DNA of 64,000 bases from Massilia aurea (GTDB lineage: Bacteria > Pseudomonadota > Gammaproteobacteria > Burkholderiales > Burkholderiaceae_D), in assembly GCF_024753205.1 (NCBI RefSeq), contig NZ_JANUGZ010000007.1:62001-126000 (forward strand), given 5' to 3'. The position numbers and the translations under genes are program-made. The notes under the pieces were generated by a model that ran no database searches, was not told where the DNA came from, and was given only the letters and a program-made list of their open reading frames with translations. Positions 56,218 to 64,000 of this stretch are shown one piece after another (the stretch's first letter is position 1; each line of letters opens with the position of its first letter).

Positions 56218-56433
56218 TTGGAAACGACTTATGAAAGTTTTCCGGACAGTGGCCGGCCGTTGCAGGCGCCACCCGTCTCGGTTGCCGCCGCCGTGAGCGC
56301 CACGCCCACCCGCGCCAACCTGCCCGCCAAGGGCTCGTGCTGGTATTGTGAAAAGCCGCTCGACAGCGTGCGGCGGTTCTGCGGCAAGCCCTGCGCTGAT
56401 GCCTTCGACGAAGAGGCCGAATTCACGCGTTGA
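56218..56433 (+). CDS. Small zinc-knuckle protein (TTG start)
   Basis: A 71-residue protein with two paired-Cys knuckles, CWYCEKPL and RFCGKPCADAFDEE, as in short treble-clef zinc proteins. The TTG at 56218 has GGGGGTGG upstream; no ATG is available. It overlaps the end of the convergent Hpt gene by 11 bases. Function unknown. Confidence 0.6.
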   Translation: METTYESFPDSGRPLQAPPVSVAAAVSATPTRANLPAKGSCWYCEKPLDSVRRFCGKPCADAFDEEAEFTR

Positions 56434-57043
56434 GGTCGGGCGCCGATGCGGCGCCGTGGTCGGACAGCAACAGCAACGCATGCTCGAAATCGAAATGCCT
56501 GATGGCTGTCTCCAGCAAGGCCATGCGGTTGGCGCCCAGCGTGACCAGAAGGCGAGGCCGCAGCAATGCCACCAGCTCGGGCGCGCGGCCATCGCCGATG
56601 TCGAGCATCTTGCGCAGCCTCATCAGGTCGCGCGCATCGACCGGCAGCATCGATGGCGGCGCCGGCAAAGCCGCCGCATCCGGCGTCACCAGCAGCGCAT
56701 CCACTTCCACCATTACCCGCGCCAGCGCGAAGTCCAGCGCACCGATCAGCGCCGCCGGCACCGCGCCGTCGGTCTTGAGCGCAAGTTCGACGTCGAGCGC
56801 CAGGCGGCGCAGCGGCAGGGCCTCGATCATGCCGGCCGCGCCCTTGAGCGTGTGAGCGATGCGCTGCGCCAGCACGGCGTCGCCGGCATCGAGTGCGGCT
56901 TGCAGGCGCGCAGTCACGTCGCGGTAGTCGCCGGCAAAGCGCGCCAGCAGGCGCAGGAACATCGCACGGTCGCCCATGACCCGGTCCAGGGCTGCCGCAA
57001 GGTCGATGATGGCGGCGGCGTCGCCGCTCGGGGCGTCCGTCAC
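56423..57043 (-). CDS. Hpt-domain phosphotransfer protein
   Basis: A 206-residue protein with an Hpt domain: FLRLLARFAGDYRDVTARLQ, then IAHTLKGAAGMIEAL with phosphoaccepting His64. Hpt proteins relay phosphate between hybrid kinases and response regulators. The C-terminal half has a second helical segment (MRLRKMLDIGDG) of unknown role. Its ATG overlaps the stop of the CAP-domain gene by four bases, so the two are coupled. Confidence 0.85.
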   Translation of the reverse strand: MTDAPSGDAAAIIDLAAALDRVMGDRAMFLRLLARFAGDYRDVTARLQAALDAGDAVLAQRIAHTLKGAAGMIEALPLRRLALDVELALKTDGAVPAALIGALDFALARVMVEVDALLVTPDAAALPAPPSMLPVDARDLMRLRKMLDIGDGRAPELVALLRPRLLVTLGANRMALLETAIRHFDFEHALLLLSDHGAASAPDLNA

Positions 57044-58011
57044 CGGGTGGTGAACGACCAGGTGCGCGTGACGGCAGCACCATTGACCGTGCCGGCGAAG
57101 CTGACGTCGTAGATGGTGGCCCCGCGCAGCGGCTGCAGCGGGATGATGGCTGCAGCAGGCTTGTTGTCGGACAGCGGCAGGATGCGCAGCACGGTCAGGT
57201 CGCTGCCGCCGCGCGGGCGCACGGTGAAGCTGGTGACCGTGACGTTGGCATCGAGGTTGGTGTGCACGCTGATCGGATAGCCCACTTCGTTGGCGTTGGG
57301 GACCGGGTCGGGCTGCTCGGTATTGCTGAAGAAGTTCGGCACGACCTGGGTCTGGCCATTGAATGGCCAGGTGACGAGCGTGCCGCGTGCGATGCCGGGG
57401 CCGAAGCCGTCGCGGCTGGCGAAATCGGCCGTGAAGTAGCGGTAGCCGCTACTGGCCGTGGCCGCGCCGGTGCCGATCTCGCGGAACATCGGCTCGAAGA
57501 TCACGAAGCGGTGGTAGATCGCAGTGATCAGTTCTTCGGCCATGTAGAAGCCCGAGCCGTTGCGGCTGCCCGAGATGACTTCGCCGTAGGCATAGCCACG
57601 ATCGGCGCGCAACGTGTAGCCGGCTGCGTTCAGGCGCGCGCCCAGGTCGGCGCCGGTAAAGCCCTGGCGCCCGGCAACCTGGTCGTGGCTCATGAGATTA
57701 TTGACGCGCAGGTATTCGGAATGCCCGAGCGCGGCGTTGTTGATCTGCGCGTTCTCGGGTACCTGCGGCACACCGATCTGGCCGCGCCGGTAGTTGATCC
57801 AGTTGCGCCCGTCGACGGCGATATTGCCGGTCTGCGCTGGCGCCGCGATACCGGTGGGGTCGGGGGCAACGGACGAATCCGGATTGACGGCGGTACCGCC
57901 GGTGACCTGGGCGGACGGGCTGCTGTCGCTATCGCTGCTGCCGCAGCCAGCCAGGCCCAGGACGGCAGCCAGGGCTGGGATCATTAACTGCCAACGGAGC
58001 GTATAGCTCAT
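57040..58011 (-). CDS. CAP-domain lipoprotein
   Basis: A 323-residue lipoprotein: signal LMIPALAAVLGLAGCGSS with lipobox LAGC, a Ser/Pro-rich linker, then a CAP/SCP domain with ALGHSEYLRVNNLMSHDQVAG and the conserved YGEVISGS and ITAIYHRFVIFEP. CAP proteins bind ligands or act as peptidase-like domains; the role here is unknown. A later domain of beta character ends the protein. The ATG at 58011 is preferred to an upstream in-frame ATG at 58089 because the signal peptide starts there. Confidence 0.8.
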   Translation of the reverse strand: MSYTLRWQLMIPALAAVLGLAGCGSSDSDSSPSAQVTGGTAVNPDSSVAPDPTGIAAPAQTGNIAVDGRNWINYRRGQIGVPQVPENAQINNAALGHSEYLRVNNLMSHDQVAGRQGFTGADLGARLNAAGYTLRADRGYAYGEVISGSRNGSGFYMAEELITAIYHRFVIFEPMFREIGTGAATASSGYRYFTADFASRDGFGPGIARGTLVTWPFNGQTQVVPNFFSNTEQPDPVPNANEVGYPISVHTNLDANVTVTSFTVRPRGGSDLTVLRILPLSDNKPAAAIIPLQPLRGATIYDVSFAGTVNGAAVTRTWSFTTR

Positions 58012-58137
58012 CTTGCAACTCCTGTCAATACGGGGTGTAATTTGATATTCTAGGGCAAATCCGGATGTGACGGCGGGTGGTGACGTCAACGCGCAACCAC
58101 CTTGTTTTGCAGGCTGTAGAATAAGCCATCATTTATC

Positions 58138-58935
58138 TTGTCGAGTCGTCCATTGAAGCCTATTAACCAACAACGCCTCGCACGCGCCAAGTTCGCCCTG
58201 CCGAGTTCCGTCACGTTGCTGTCGATTGCCTGCGGCTTCGCCAGTATCGTGATCTCGGTAGACAATGCGCGCGTGGGCGACCCGGGCGACTTCCGCCTGG
58301 CCGCCATCCTGCTGGTGCTGGCCGGCGTGTTCGATGCGCTCGATGGCTTCGTGGCGCGCGCCACCAATACCCAGTCCAGCTTCGGCATGCAGCTCGACTC
58401 GATCGCCGACGTGATGAACTTCGGCTGCGCCCCGGGCCTGCTGCTGTACTGCTACGGCTTCACGCAACTGAACGACGTGCATCCGACGCTGGTGCGCATG
58501 GGTGGCCTGGCCTGCTTCGTGTTCGTCACCTGCGGCGCGCTGCGTCTGGCGCGCTTCAATATCAGCCAGGGCCGCACCGACCCGCGCTACTTTGTCGGCA
58601 TGCCGATCACCGCCGGCGCGGCCTGCGTGTCGGCCGTGGTCGTGGCCTGGCCCGATCCGGTTACCCAGATGGCCCAGGCGTTCATGGTGGCGGGCCTGAT
58701 GGTGGTGGTTGGCGCGCTGATGGTCTCGACCATCCGCTTCCCCAGCTCCAAGCACCCGAGCGGCAAGCTGATGATCGTCATCGTCGCCGTCTGCGCAGCC
58801 TTGCTGGCCGTGCTGCAGACGCGCTTCTTCGTGCTGTTCTTCCTGGTGTACATCAGCCTGACGCTGCTGCTCAATATCGGCTGGAAGATGGGCTGGCGCG
58901 GGGTGGCGCAGCCGAAAGTCTACGACGAAGAGTGA
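58138..58935 (+). CDS. pssA: CDP-diacylglycerol--serine O-phosphatidyltransferase
   Basis: A 265-residue inner-membrane enzyme that makes phosphatidylserine, the precursor of phosphatidylethanolamine. The CDP-alcohol phosphatidyltransferase motif DG-x2-AR-x8-G-x3-D-x3-D is complete at residues 69-91 (D69 G70 to D87 and D91). About seven hydrophobic segments follow. I use the TTG at 58138; a TTG at 58153 is also in frame. A strong terminator follows. Confidence 0.92.
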   Translation: MSSRPLKPINQQRLARAKFALPSSVTLLSIACGFASIVISVDNARVGDPGDFRLAAILLVLAGVFDALDGFVARATNTQSSFGMQLDSIADVMNFGCAPGLLLYCYGFTQLNDVHPTLVRMGGLACFVFVTCGALRLARFNISQGRTDPRYFVGMPITAGAACVSAVVVAWPDPVTQMAQAFMVAGLMVVVGALMVSTIRFPSSKHPSGKLMIVIVAVCAALLAVLQTRFFVLFFLVYISLTLLLNIGWKMGWRGVAQPKVYDEE

Positions 58936-58940
58936 ACCGG

Positions 58941-58964
58941 CGGCCCTGACAAGGGCCGTTTTTT
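58941..58964 (+). terminator. Rho-independent terminator after pssA
   Basis: CGGCCCT and AGGGCCG form a seven-base stem with a four-base loop, followed by six Ts. Confidence 0.85.
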
Positions 58965-58967
58965 CGT

Positions 58968-59279
58968 TCAGGCGAACTTGTCGAGCATTGCCGCCAGGTG
59001 TGCGGCCCGTTCGCGGGCCTCGGGCAGGTCGGCCGCGCCGCTCGTCTGCGTCACGATCGACGCTGTCAGCAGCTGCACGAACGAGCGGTCGAGCGCCTTG
59101 CGCGCTGCCGCCATTTGCTGCGCCACGGCGTCGCAGTCCAGTGGCGTGTCGGCCAGCGCGATCAGTTTTTGCACGCCGCGCAGCTGGCCCTCGATCCGCG
59201 CCAGCCGGTTCAGCAGATCCCTCTTTTGCGGCGCCGTCAGCGCCTTGCCTTCGACGATCTTGACGTGGGCCTCGAGCAT
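58968..59279 (-). CDS. CsoR/FrmR-family repressor
   Basis: A 103-residue all-helical repressor of the CsoR/RcnR/FrmR family, with the family-defining LLNRLARIEGQLRGVQKLI. The sensor Cys is at residue 49 (LDCDAVAQQMAAARKALDR). The positions where metal-binding His and Cys would fall (about 74 and 78) are Ser and Gln, which fits a carbonyl sensor of FrmR type rather than a metal sensor. Its ATG shares one base with the stop of the aldo/keto reductase gene, so it is coupled to it. Confidence 0.85.
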   Translation of the reverse strand: MLEAHVKIVEGKALTAPQKRDLLNRLARIEGQLRGVQKLIALADTPLDCDAVAQQMAAARKALDRSFVQLLTASIVTQTSGAADLPEARERAAHLAAMLDKFA

Positions 59280-60205
59280 CAGGCGACCTCGTGGCCGCGC
59301 GCGGCGCGCAGGATCTGGAACCAGTCCTCGCGCGACAACGTGAACGTCGTGCCGGCCACCGCGTCGGCAATCGCCGCGATGCGGCCGGTGCCGGTCAGTG
59401 GAATCGGCCGGCTTGGCAGGCGCATGATCCACGCGAACACCACGCTGGCAAACGGCTGGTTCAAACGCTCGGCAATGCCCTGGATCGTCTGGCGCAGCAC
59501 GGCGGCGCGCTCGTTGGCCGGGTCGAACAGGCGCCCGCCACCCAGCGGCGACCAGACCATGGGCGCGATGCCCAGGTCTTGCAGGCCGTCGAAGGTTTCG
59601 TCGAACAGGGGCGTGGTCACCAGCGGCGAGAACTCGACTTGGTTGGTGCTCAGGGCGACGCGGCGATTGAGCGACTCGAACTGGTGGCGCGTGAAATTGG
59701 AGACGCCCACGTGCCGCACCTTGCCGGCCGTCTGTAACCGCGTAAAGGCTTCGGCAATCTCGTCGAAGTTCATCAATGGATCGGGCCGATGGATCAGCAG
59801 CAGGTCGAGGTGGTCGGTGTGCAGGCGGCGCAGCGATTCTTCGGCCGACGCGATGATGTGCGCCGCATCGGTGTCGTAGTGCTGGATCGTGTGGCCCGGA
59901 TGTTTGGCCGACATGAGACGGATGCCGCACTTGCTCACCAGTTCGATGCGGGCGCGCAGTGAAGGCTGGGCGCGCAGGGCCTCGCCGAACAGCATCTCGA
60001 CGCCGTAGTCGCCATAGATATCGGCATGGTCGAACGAGGTCACGCCCAGCGCGATGCATTGTTCGATGAACTCGACGCGCGCCGCGACCGGCATCGCCCA
60101 TTCGGTCATGCGCCACATGCCGGCGACGATGCGCGAGAGCGTCGGGCCGCCTTCGCGCGTGAGGGTGCGGGGGCAGCGCAGATCGGCAGGCAGGGTAGGC
60201 GACAT
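59279..60205 (-). CDS. Aldo/keto reductase (YdhF-like)
   Basis: A 308-residue NADPH-dependent aldo/keto reductase. Visible features are FDHADIYGDYGVE with the catalytic Asp and Tyr, ELVSKCGIR with the Lys, LDLLLIHRPD with the His, and the cofactor-binding VSNFTRHQFESL and SPLGGGRLF. It reduces small aldehydes or ketones in the cytoplasm. The following CsoR/FrmR-type gene suggests induction by carbonyls. It is divergent from nothing close; the start at ATG 60205 has no strong rivals. Confidence 0.9.
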   Translation of the reverse strand: MSPTLPADLRCPRTLTREGGPTLSRIVAGMWRMTEWAMPVAARVEFIEQCIALGVTSFDHADIYGDYGVEMLFGEALRAQPSLRARIELVSKCGIRLMSAKHPGHTIQHYDTDAAHIIASAEESLRRLHTDHLDLLLIHRPDPLMNFDEIAEAFTRLQTAGKVRHVGVSNFTRHQFESLNRRVALSTNQVEFSPLVTTPLFDETFDGLQDLGIAPMVWSPLGGGRLFDPANERAAVLRQTIQGIAERLNQPFASVVFAWIMRLPSRPIPLTGTGRIAAIADAVAGTTFTLSREDWFQILRAARGHEVA

Positions 60206-60278
60206 CGTGTTTCTTTCGTCATGACAGGATTACACGATTATAGCCCTGCCACCGCCAACCACTTGTCGCCGTCCCATG

Positions 60279-60314
60279 AAAAAAGCCCGCCGGCGCTGCT
60301 GCGCGGGCGGGCTT
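60279..60314 (-). terminator. Rho-independent terminator after the carboxypeptidase gene
   Basis: AAGCCCGCC (60283-60291) and GGCGGGCTT (60306-60314) form a nine-base stem; on the minus strand it runs into several Ts. It lies 19 bases after the stop at 60334. Confidence 0.85.
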
Positions 60315-60333
60315 GCCTGATCTGGCGACCGGA

Positions 60334-61479
60334 TTACTGCATCCAGAGACGCATCGAATCCCAGGCGCGGCCGAAAATGCTCGCTTCCTGGACTTCTTCC
60401 AGCGCGACGACCGGTAACACCAGCAGCGGCTTGCCATCGACCGTCATCTTGAGCGTGCCGACCGCGCCGTTGCGCGCCAGCGGCGCGACCAGCGGATCGC
60501 GGCGCTCCAGCACCGGCTTGAGCTTACCGGCCACGCCCTTCGGCACGGTCACCAGGATGTCGCGCGTGAAGCCGATCTTGACGGTCGGCTGCGAGCCCTT
60601 CCAGATCTGCGGGGTCTGGATCGCCTGGCCTTTCGAGTACAGCTTGACGGTGTCGAAGTTCTGGAAGCCCCAGTTCAGCAGCTTCTGGCTTTCTTGCGTA
60701 CGCACCTCGGTCGAGCTGGTGCCCAGTACGACGGCGACCAGGCGACGCTCGCCCGTGCTGCCATTCGGCCGGCGCGCCGACGAGATCATGCTGTAGCCCG
60801 ACGAATCGGTGTGGCCGGTCTTCATGCCATCGACGGTCGGATCGAGCCACAGCAGGCGGTTGCGGTTCTGCTGGGTGATCTTGTTGTACGTGAACTGCTT
60901 GATCGAGTCGATCTTGTAGAACTCGGGGAAGTCGCGAATCACGTGCGAGGCCAGGTTGGCCAGGTCGGCGGCGGTCGAGTAGTTGTTCGCGTCCGGCAGG
61001 CCGTGCGGGTTGGCAAACCGTGTGCTCTTCAGGCCCAGGCGCTGCGCTTCGCGGTTCATCAGCGTGACGAAGGTGGCTTCGTCGCCAGCGACGGCTTCGG
61101 CGATCGCGACGGCGGCGTCATTTCCCGACTGGATCATCAGGCCATGCAGCAGGTCGCTGATAGAGACTGGCACGCGCGGGTCGATGAACATCTTCGAGCT
61201 GCTGCTGTCGACTTTCCAGGCGCGCTCGGACACATTGACCATCTGGTTCATCGACAGGCGCTTGTCGCGGATCGCCGAGAACGCGACATACGCGGTCATG
61301 ATCTTGGCCAGCGACGCCGGTTCGATGCGCATGTTCTGGTCTTGCGACGCGATGACCTGGCCGCTTGTGGTGTCGAGCAGTAACCACGACTTGGCTGCGA
61401 TGGATGGAGCCGGCACGGTTTGCGCACTGGCCGAGATCATTACCAGGCTGGCGGCAAAGGCCGCTAACAGTTTTTTCAT
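60334..61479 (-). CDS. dacC: D-alanyl-D-alanine carboxypeptidase (PBP5/6 type)
   Basis: A 381-residue penicillin-binding protein that trims the terminal D-Ala from peptidoglycan stem peptides. It has a signal peptide (LLAAFAASLVMISASA), SxxK at S56-L-A-K59, SGN at 118-120 and KTG at 220-222, plus the C-terminal PBP5-type domain and an amphipathic helix (FGRAWDSMRLWMQ) that would hold it on the membrane. I use the ATG at 61479; the ATG at 61494 is also in frame. The symbol is by class; it could be named dacA. Confidence 0.9.
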   Translation of the reverse strand: MKKLLAAFAASLVMISASAQTVPAPSIAAKSWLLLDTTSGQVIASQDQNMRIEPASLAKIMTAYVAFSAIRDKRLSMNQMVNVSERAWKVDSSSSKMFIDPRVPVSISDLLHGLMIQSGNDAAVAIAEAVAGDEATFVTLMNREAQRLGLKSTRFANPHGLPDANNYSTAADLANLASHVIRDFPEFYKIDSIKQFTYNKITQQNRNRLLWLDPTVDGMKTGHTDSSGYSMISSARRPNGSTGERRLVAVVLGTSSTEVRTQESQKLLNWGFQNFDTVKLYSKGQAIQTPQIWKGSQPTVKIGFTRDILVTVPKGVAGKLKPVLERRDPLVAPLARNGAVGTLKMTVDGKPLLVLPVVALEEVQEASIFGRAWDSMRLWMQ

Positions 61480-61582
61480 GGAAACGTTCGTCATTGTAAA
61501 AGGTGGAGCGGTGGTAGAGCGCAAGGCAATGCCCGGGGGCACTGCCTCAAGAGAAGGGAATGATTATAGGGGACTGTGACCG

Positions 61583-62212
61583 TTAAATGTCACGGCGCCA
61601 CAGTTGAACGACCAGATTTTTAATGTGGCCGAGCCGGCGATGGAAGAAGTGGTCGGCGCCCGGAATGATGATCACCGGGAGATCCAGCGGGCGTGCCCAG
61701 TCGAATACCTGCTGCATCGTGATGGTGTCATCCTGCTCGCCGTGGATCAGGATCGTGTCTTGCGGCACAGGCGGCATCGGCCATTTGCCCGCCGCGGTGC
61801 CCACCAGCACGAGGCGCTCGGGCGCACGGCCTTCGGCTTCCAGGCGCAGCGCGAACTGCGCCTGCACGAAGGTGCCGAACGAAAAACCGGCGAGCGTCAC
61901 CGGCAGGTCGGGGTAGCGCGCACGCATGTGCTCGTACATGATCGCCATGTCGTCCACTTCGCCCTTGCCGTCGTCGTACACGCCTTCGGATTCACCGACA
62001 CCGCGGAAATTGAAGCGCGCCACGGCGTAACCCAGCGTGACGAAGGTGCGCGCCAACGTCTGCGCGACCTTGTTTTCCATGGTGCCGCCGTACAGCGGGT
62101 GCGGGTGCGCGACCAGCGCGATGCCGCGCGGGGCCTCGTCGGGCAGGTCGAGCAGGCATTGCATCTTGCCGGCGTCGCCGTCCAGATAGAATTTTTGCGA
62201 GTGGATGTTCAT
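61583..62212 (-). CDS. Alpha/beta hydrolase
   Basis: A 209-residue hydrolase with nucleophile Ser in GFSFG (S111), an acid in HGEQDDT and a His in DHFFHRR. The HPHPLYGGTM block near residue 36 is typical of a family found across proteobacteria whose substrate is unknown. It lies three bases downstream of the ferredoxin gene on the same strand. Confidence 0.85.
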   Translation of the reverse strand: MNIHSQKFYLDGDAGKMQCLLDLPDEAPRGIALVAHPHPLYGGTMENKVAQTLARTFVTLGYAVARFNFRGVGESEGVYDDGKGEVDDMAIMYEHMRARYPDLPVTLAGFSFGTFVQAQFALRLEAEGRAPERLVLVGTAAGKWPMPPVPQDTILIHGEQDDTITMQQVFDWARPLDLPVIIIPGADHFFHRRLGHIKNLVVQLWRRDI

Positions 62213-62214
62213 GG

Positions 62215-62538
62215 TCAGATCTTGAGACGATCGACGACCTTGCCGCCGACCAGATGGGTATCGATGATGTCGTCGATGTCTTCGTTATCGACGTAGGTGT
62301 ACCAGACGCCTTCCGGGTACACCACGAGCACGGGGCCTTCTTCGCAGCGGTCGAGGCAACCGGCCTGGTTGATGCGTACCTTGCCTTCGCCGCTCAGGCC
62401 GAGTTCCTTGATGCGCTTCTTGGCGTGTTTCTGGGCTTTTTCAGAGCCGCACTTGCCGCAGCTCTGGCGCGCGTCCTTGCCTTCGCGCTCGTTCATGCAG
62501 AAAAAGACGTGGTGCTGGTAAAACGGTTGGTCGGTCAT
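62215..62538 (-). CDS. 2Fe-2S ferredoxin
   Basis: A 107-residue thioredoxin-like 2Fe-2S ferredoxin. The cluster-binding cysteines are visible as C14, C27, C30 and C61 with C65 (FFCMNEREG, SCGKCGS, GCLDRCEEGPV). Proteins of this class transfer electrons in a reductase system not identified here. It forms a likely operon with the hydrolase gene. Confidence 0.9.
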   Translation of the reverse strand: MTDQPFYQHHVFFCMNEREGKDARQSCGKCGSEKAQKHAKKRIKELGLSGEGKVRINQAGCLDRCEEGPVLVVYPEGVWYTYVDNEDIDDIIDTHLVGGKVVDRLKI

Positions 62539-62571
62539 GGCGTTCTCGTCGAAAAAGGCAGAAGTATTATC

Positions 62572-63714
62572 TTACTGGCGATTGAGTTTATGTGACGGCA
62601 GCAGCAGGAACCAGAGCGCGAAGAATGGCCAGCTCAGTGACAGGAACCACGCCGCGCCATTGAAGTTCAGGAATTTGCCCTGCACCCAGCCCTGCAGCGT
62701 GGACGAGAAATACGGGTTCACCGGGATCGTGTTGACGACCACCAGCGCCAGTATCAGCGTCACCACGGCCAGACGCCGCTGCGCCACCTGCGGCGCAAAC
62801 ACCAGGCCCGAGAGCATGATCATGCCGATCAAAAAGCCCCCTTCGGCGCCCGGCGTGATCCAGACGAACGCGTTATCGGGCCGGAACAGCAGCGAGCTGG
62901 CAAACGCCTTGAGCACCAGCGCCGATGCCAGCAAAGCGATCATCAGCCAGAAGCGCGGGGCGCCGCGGCGCACGAGGCACATCAGCGTGAGCGCGGCGCC
63001 AGTCATGCCGCAGGCAGTGATGATGGTCTCGGACAGCCAGTACTGCTCGACGCTCATCGTCACGCCGGGGCGCAGCATCGCGACCAGGTCGATGTCGGTA
63101 TCGAACCACGACGACAGCCAGCCGGAAACGATCGGCAGCACCTGGCCATGGCCGAACAGGTAGCTTTGCGGGTAGATCTGCGCCAGCGGCCACATGGCCA
63201 CCAGCACCAGCCCCTGGCTCGCATGGGGTGCGAACCAGCGCTGGCGCAGCTTGAACAGGCGGCTGCGATCGAGCAGGCCAGGCGCCCACAGGGCGCCCAG
63301 CACGGCGCCGAGCAGCGCGCCGCCCGCATTGGTGACGAAGTCGAGGTTCGACGGCACGCGGCTGGGCAGGAAGTTCTGCACCGTTTCCATCACGCCGGTG
63401 GTGAAGATGCCGATCAGCGCTGCCAGCAGCACCGCCCAGACGCCGCGCACGCGGGGATAGAACGACAGCACCAGCAGCATCCCGAACGGGATGTAGCCGA
63501 CGATATTGACGCCCACGTCGAAGCCCGTGAAGTAACGCTGCTTGACCAGATTCAGGAACGCCAGCGGCGCCACGCCCGTATCGCGCCAGCCGGTGAACGG
63601 GAACCAGCTCGCGTAGATGATCAGCAGCAGATACGCCATCAGCGCGGCGCGCACGATCGGCGAGCCGCGCGAGCGCCCGGCCGCGACTTCGGCGGAGATG
63701 GCCTCGTCGCTCAT
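62572..63714 (-). CDS. VanZ-like membrane protein
   Basis: A 380-residue integral membrane protein with about nine hydrophobic helices. The N-terminal half has the VanZ pattern (YLLLIIYASWFPFTGWRD; GVNIVGYIPFGMLLVLSFYP; AALIGIFTTGVMETVQ, then ALLGAVLGALWAP). VanZ-family proteins are linked to glycopeptide resistance in some bacteria but mostly have no assigned function. It overlaps the neighbouring lipoprotein gene by four bases at its start. Confidence 0.8.
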   Translation of the reverse strand: MSDEAISAEVAAGRSRGSPIVRAALMAYLLLIIYASWFPFTGWRDTGVAPLAFLNLVKQRYFTGFDVGVNIVGYIPFGMLLVLSFYPRVRGVWAVLLAALIGIFTTGVMETVQNFLPSRVPSNLDFVTNAGGALLGAVLGALWAPGLLDRSRLFKLRQRWFAPHASQGLVLVAMWPLAQIYPQSYLFGHGQVLPIVSGWLSSWFDTDIDLVAMLRPGVTMSVEQYWLSETIITACGMTGAALTLMCLVRRGAPRFWLMIALLASALVLKAFASSLLFRPDNAFVWITPGAEGGFLIGMIMLSGLVFAPQVAQRRLAVVTLILALVVVNTIPVNPYFSSTLQGWVQGKFLNFNGAAWFLSLSWPFFALWFLLLPSHKLNRQ

Positions 63715-64000
63715 TTGCCCTGCAGGTCGAGGGTCGACAGCCAGTTCTTGAGATCGAGCGCGATCCGGTCGGTACCGGCGGCCAGTGCGGCTACGCCGCC
63801 GGCGGCGTCCTGACTTGGGGCAGGGGCGTTGTGCGCAAAGCTTTTCTGGGCCACCAGGCGGTGGTCGGCCAGGACCGATGCGCGCAGCAGGATCTGCCCT
63901 TCGCTTGCGCTGGCGCTGGAAAACGCGTGCACGAAGTCGTCGACCTCGATGCGCAGAATCGGCACGCGGTTGGCGGCGTCGGTGGCCGACAGCACCGTGA
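63711..64000 (-). CDS. ABC-type transport auxiliary lipoprotein (partial, N-terminus outside window)
   Basis: The C-terminal 96 or so residues of an auxiliary lipoprotein of the ABC_trans_aux kind: FSSASASEGQILLRASVL, then KSFAHNAPAPSQDAAGGVAA and DRIALDLKNWLSTL. Such proteins serve Mla/Pqi-type lipid transport systems, whose other genes would lie to the right. The frame is open to the window edge, so the start is not seen. Its end overlaps the VanZ-like gene by four bases. Confidence 0.75.
   Translation of the reverse strand, partial: TVLSATDAANRVPILRIEVDDFVHAFSSASASEGQILLRASVLADHRLVAQKSFAHNAPAPSQDAAGGVAALAAGTDRIALDLKNWLSTLDLQGK

Overview
The window is a high-GC betaproteobacterial chromosome segment. 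Gene content (MSHA pilin genes, a dnaA-dnaN-gyrB block divergent from rpmH-rnpA-yidD-yidC-mnmE, leuA, pssA) fits Oxalobacteraceae, probably the Massilia/Telluria/Duganella group. The genus is inferred from gene order and protein flavour, not from rRNA.

Region 1 (1-14255) is core chromosome: the end of a lipoprotein gene, a HAD phosphatase, an AraC-type regulator, an MSHA pseudopilin operon (mshQ-C-D-O-P, minus strand), a NERD/UvrD-like helicase, leuA with a newly noticed leucine-rich leader peptide, an NHL-repeat lipoprotein, an HNH nuclease and small unknown proteins. Region 2 (14281-23975) is the replication-origin neighbourhood: gyrB, dnaN and dnaA on the minus strand, a dnaA/rpmH gap that is a candidate oriC, then rpmH-rnpA-yidD-yidC and mnmE on the plus strand.

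Region 3 (about 23958-54634) is a roughly 30.7-kb genomic island inserted at the 3' end of mnmE, the site class used by SGI1-type islands. Its left att site is the last 18 bases of mnmE; a 14/18 match lies at 54617-54634, and both ends carry the same TTAGTACACA arm-like repeats. It holds a frameshifted tyrosine integrase, an AlpA-like regulator and small genes, a type I restriction-modification operon with two tandem hsdM genes, and a type III Druantia-like module (DruH plus DruE) preceded by a uracil-DNA-glycosylase-like gene. Next to these is a sigma-54 activator with a CARF-like N-terminal domain. The udg-druH-druE operon has an excellent -24/-12 (sigma-54) promoter 32 bp before its first start codon, so I infer that the activator switches on this defence operon in response to a ligand. 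The right part of the island carries a decayed IS5-family element, a small membrane protein, a DUF2971 protein, and a 2.9-kb segment bounded by perfect 20-bp IS30-type inverted repeats that carries a SMEK-domain protein and a zinc-ribbon protein in place of most of the transposase.

Region 4 (54635-64000) starts with relics of a type VI secretion effector/immunity pair (Tae4-like, cut off at the right att site; Rap1a/Tai-like, frameshifted). It then returns to core genes: a DUF1439 lipoprotein, an Hpt protein, a CAP-domain lipoprotein, pssA, a CsoR/FrmR-type repressor with an aldo/keto reductase, a D,D-carboxypeptidase, an alpha/beta hydrolase with a 2Fe-2S ferredoxin, a VanZ-like membrane protein and the end of an ABC-transport auxiliary lipoprotein.
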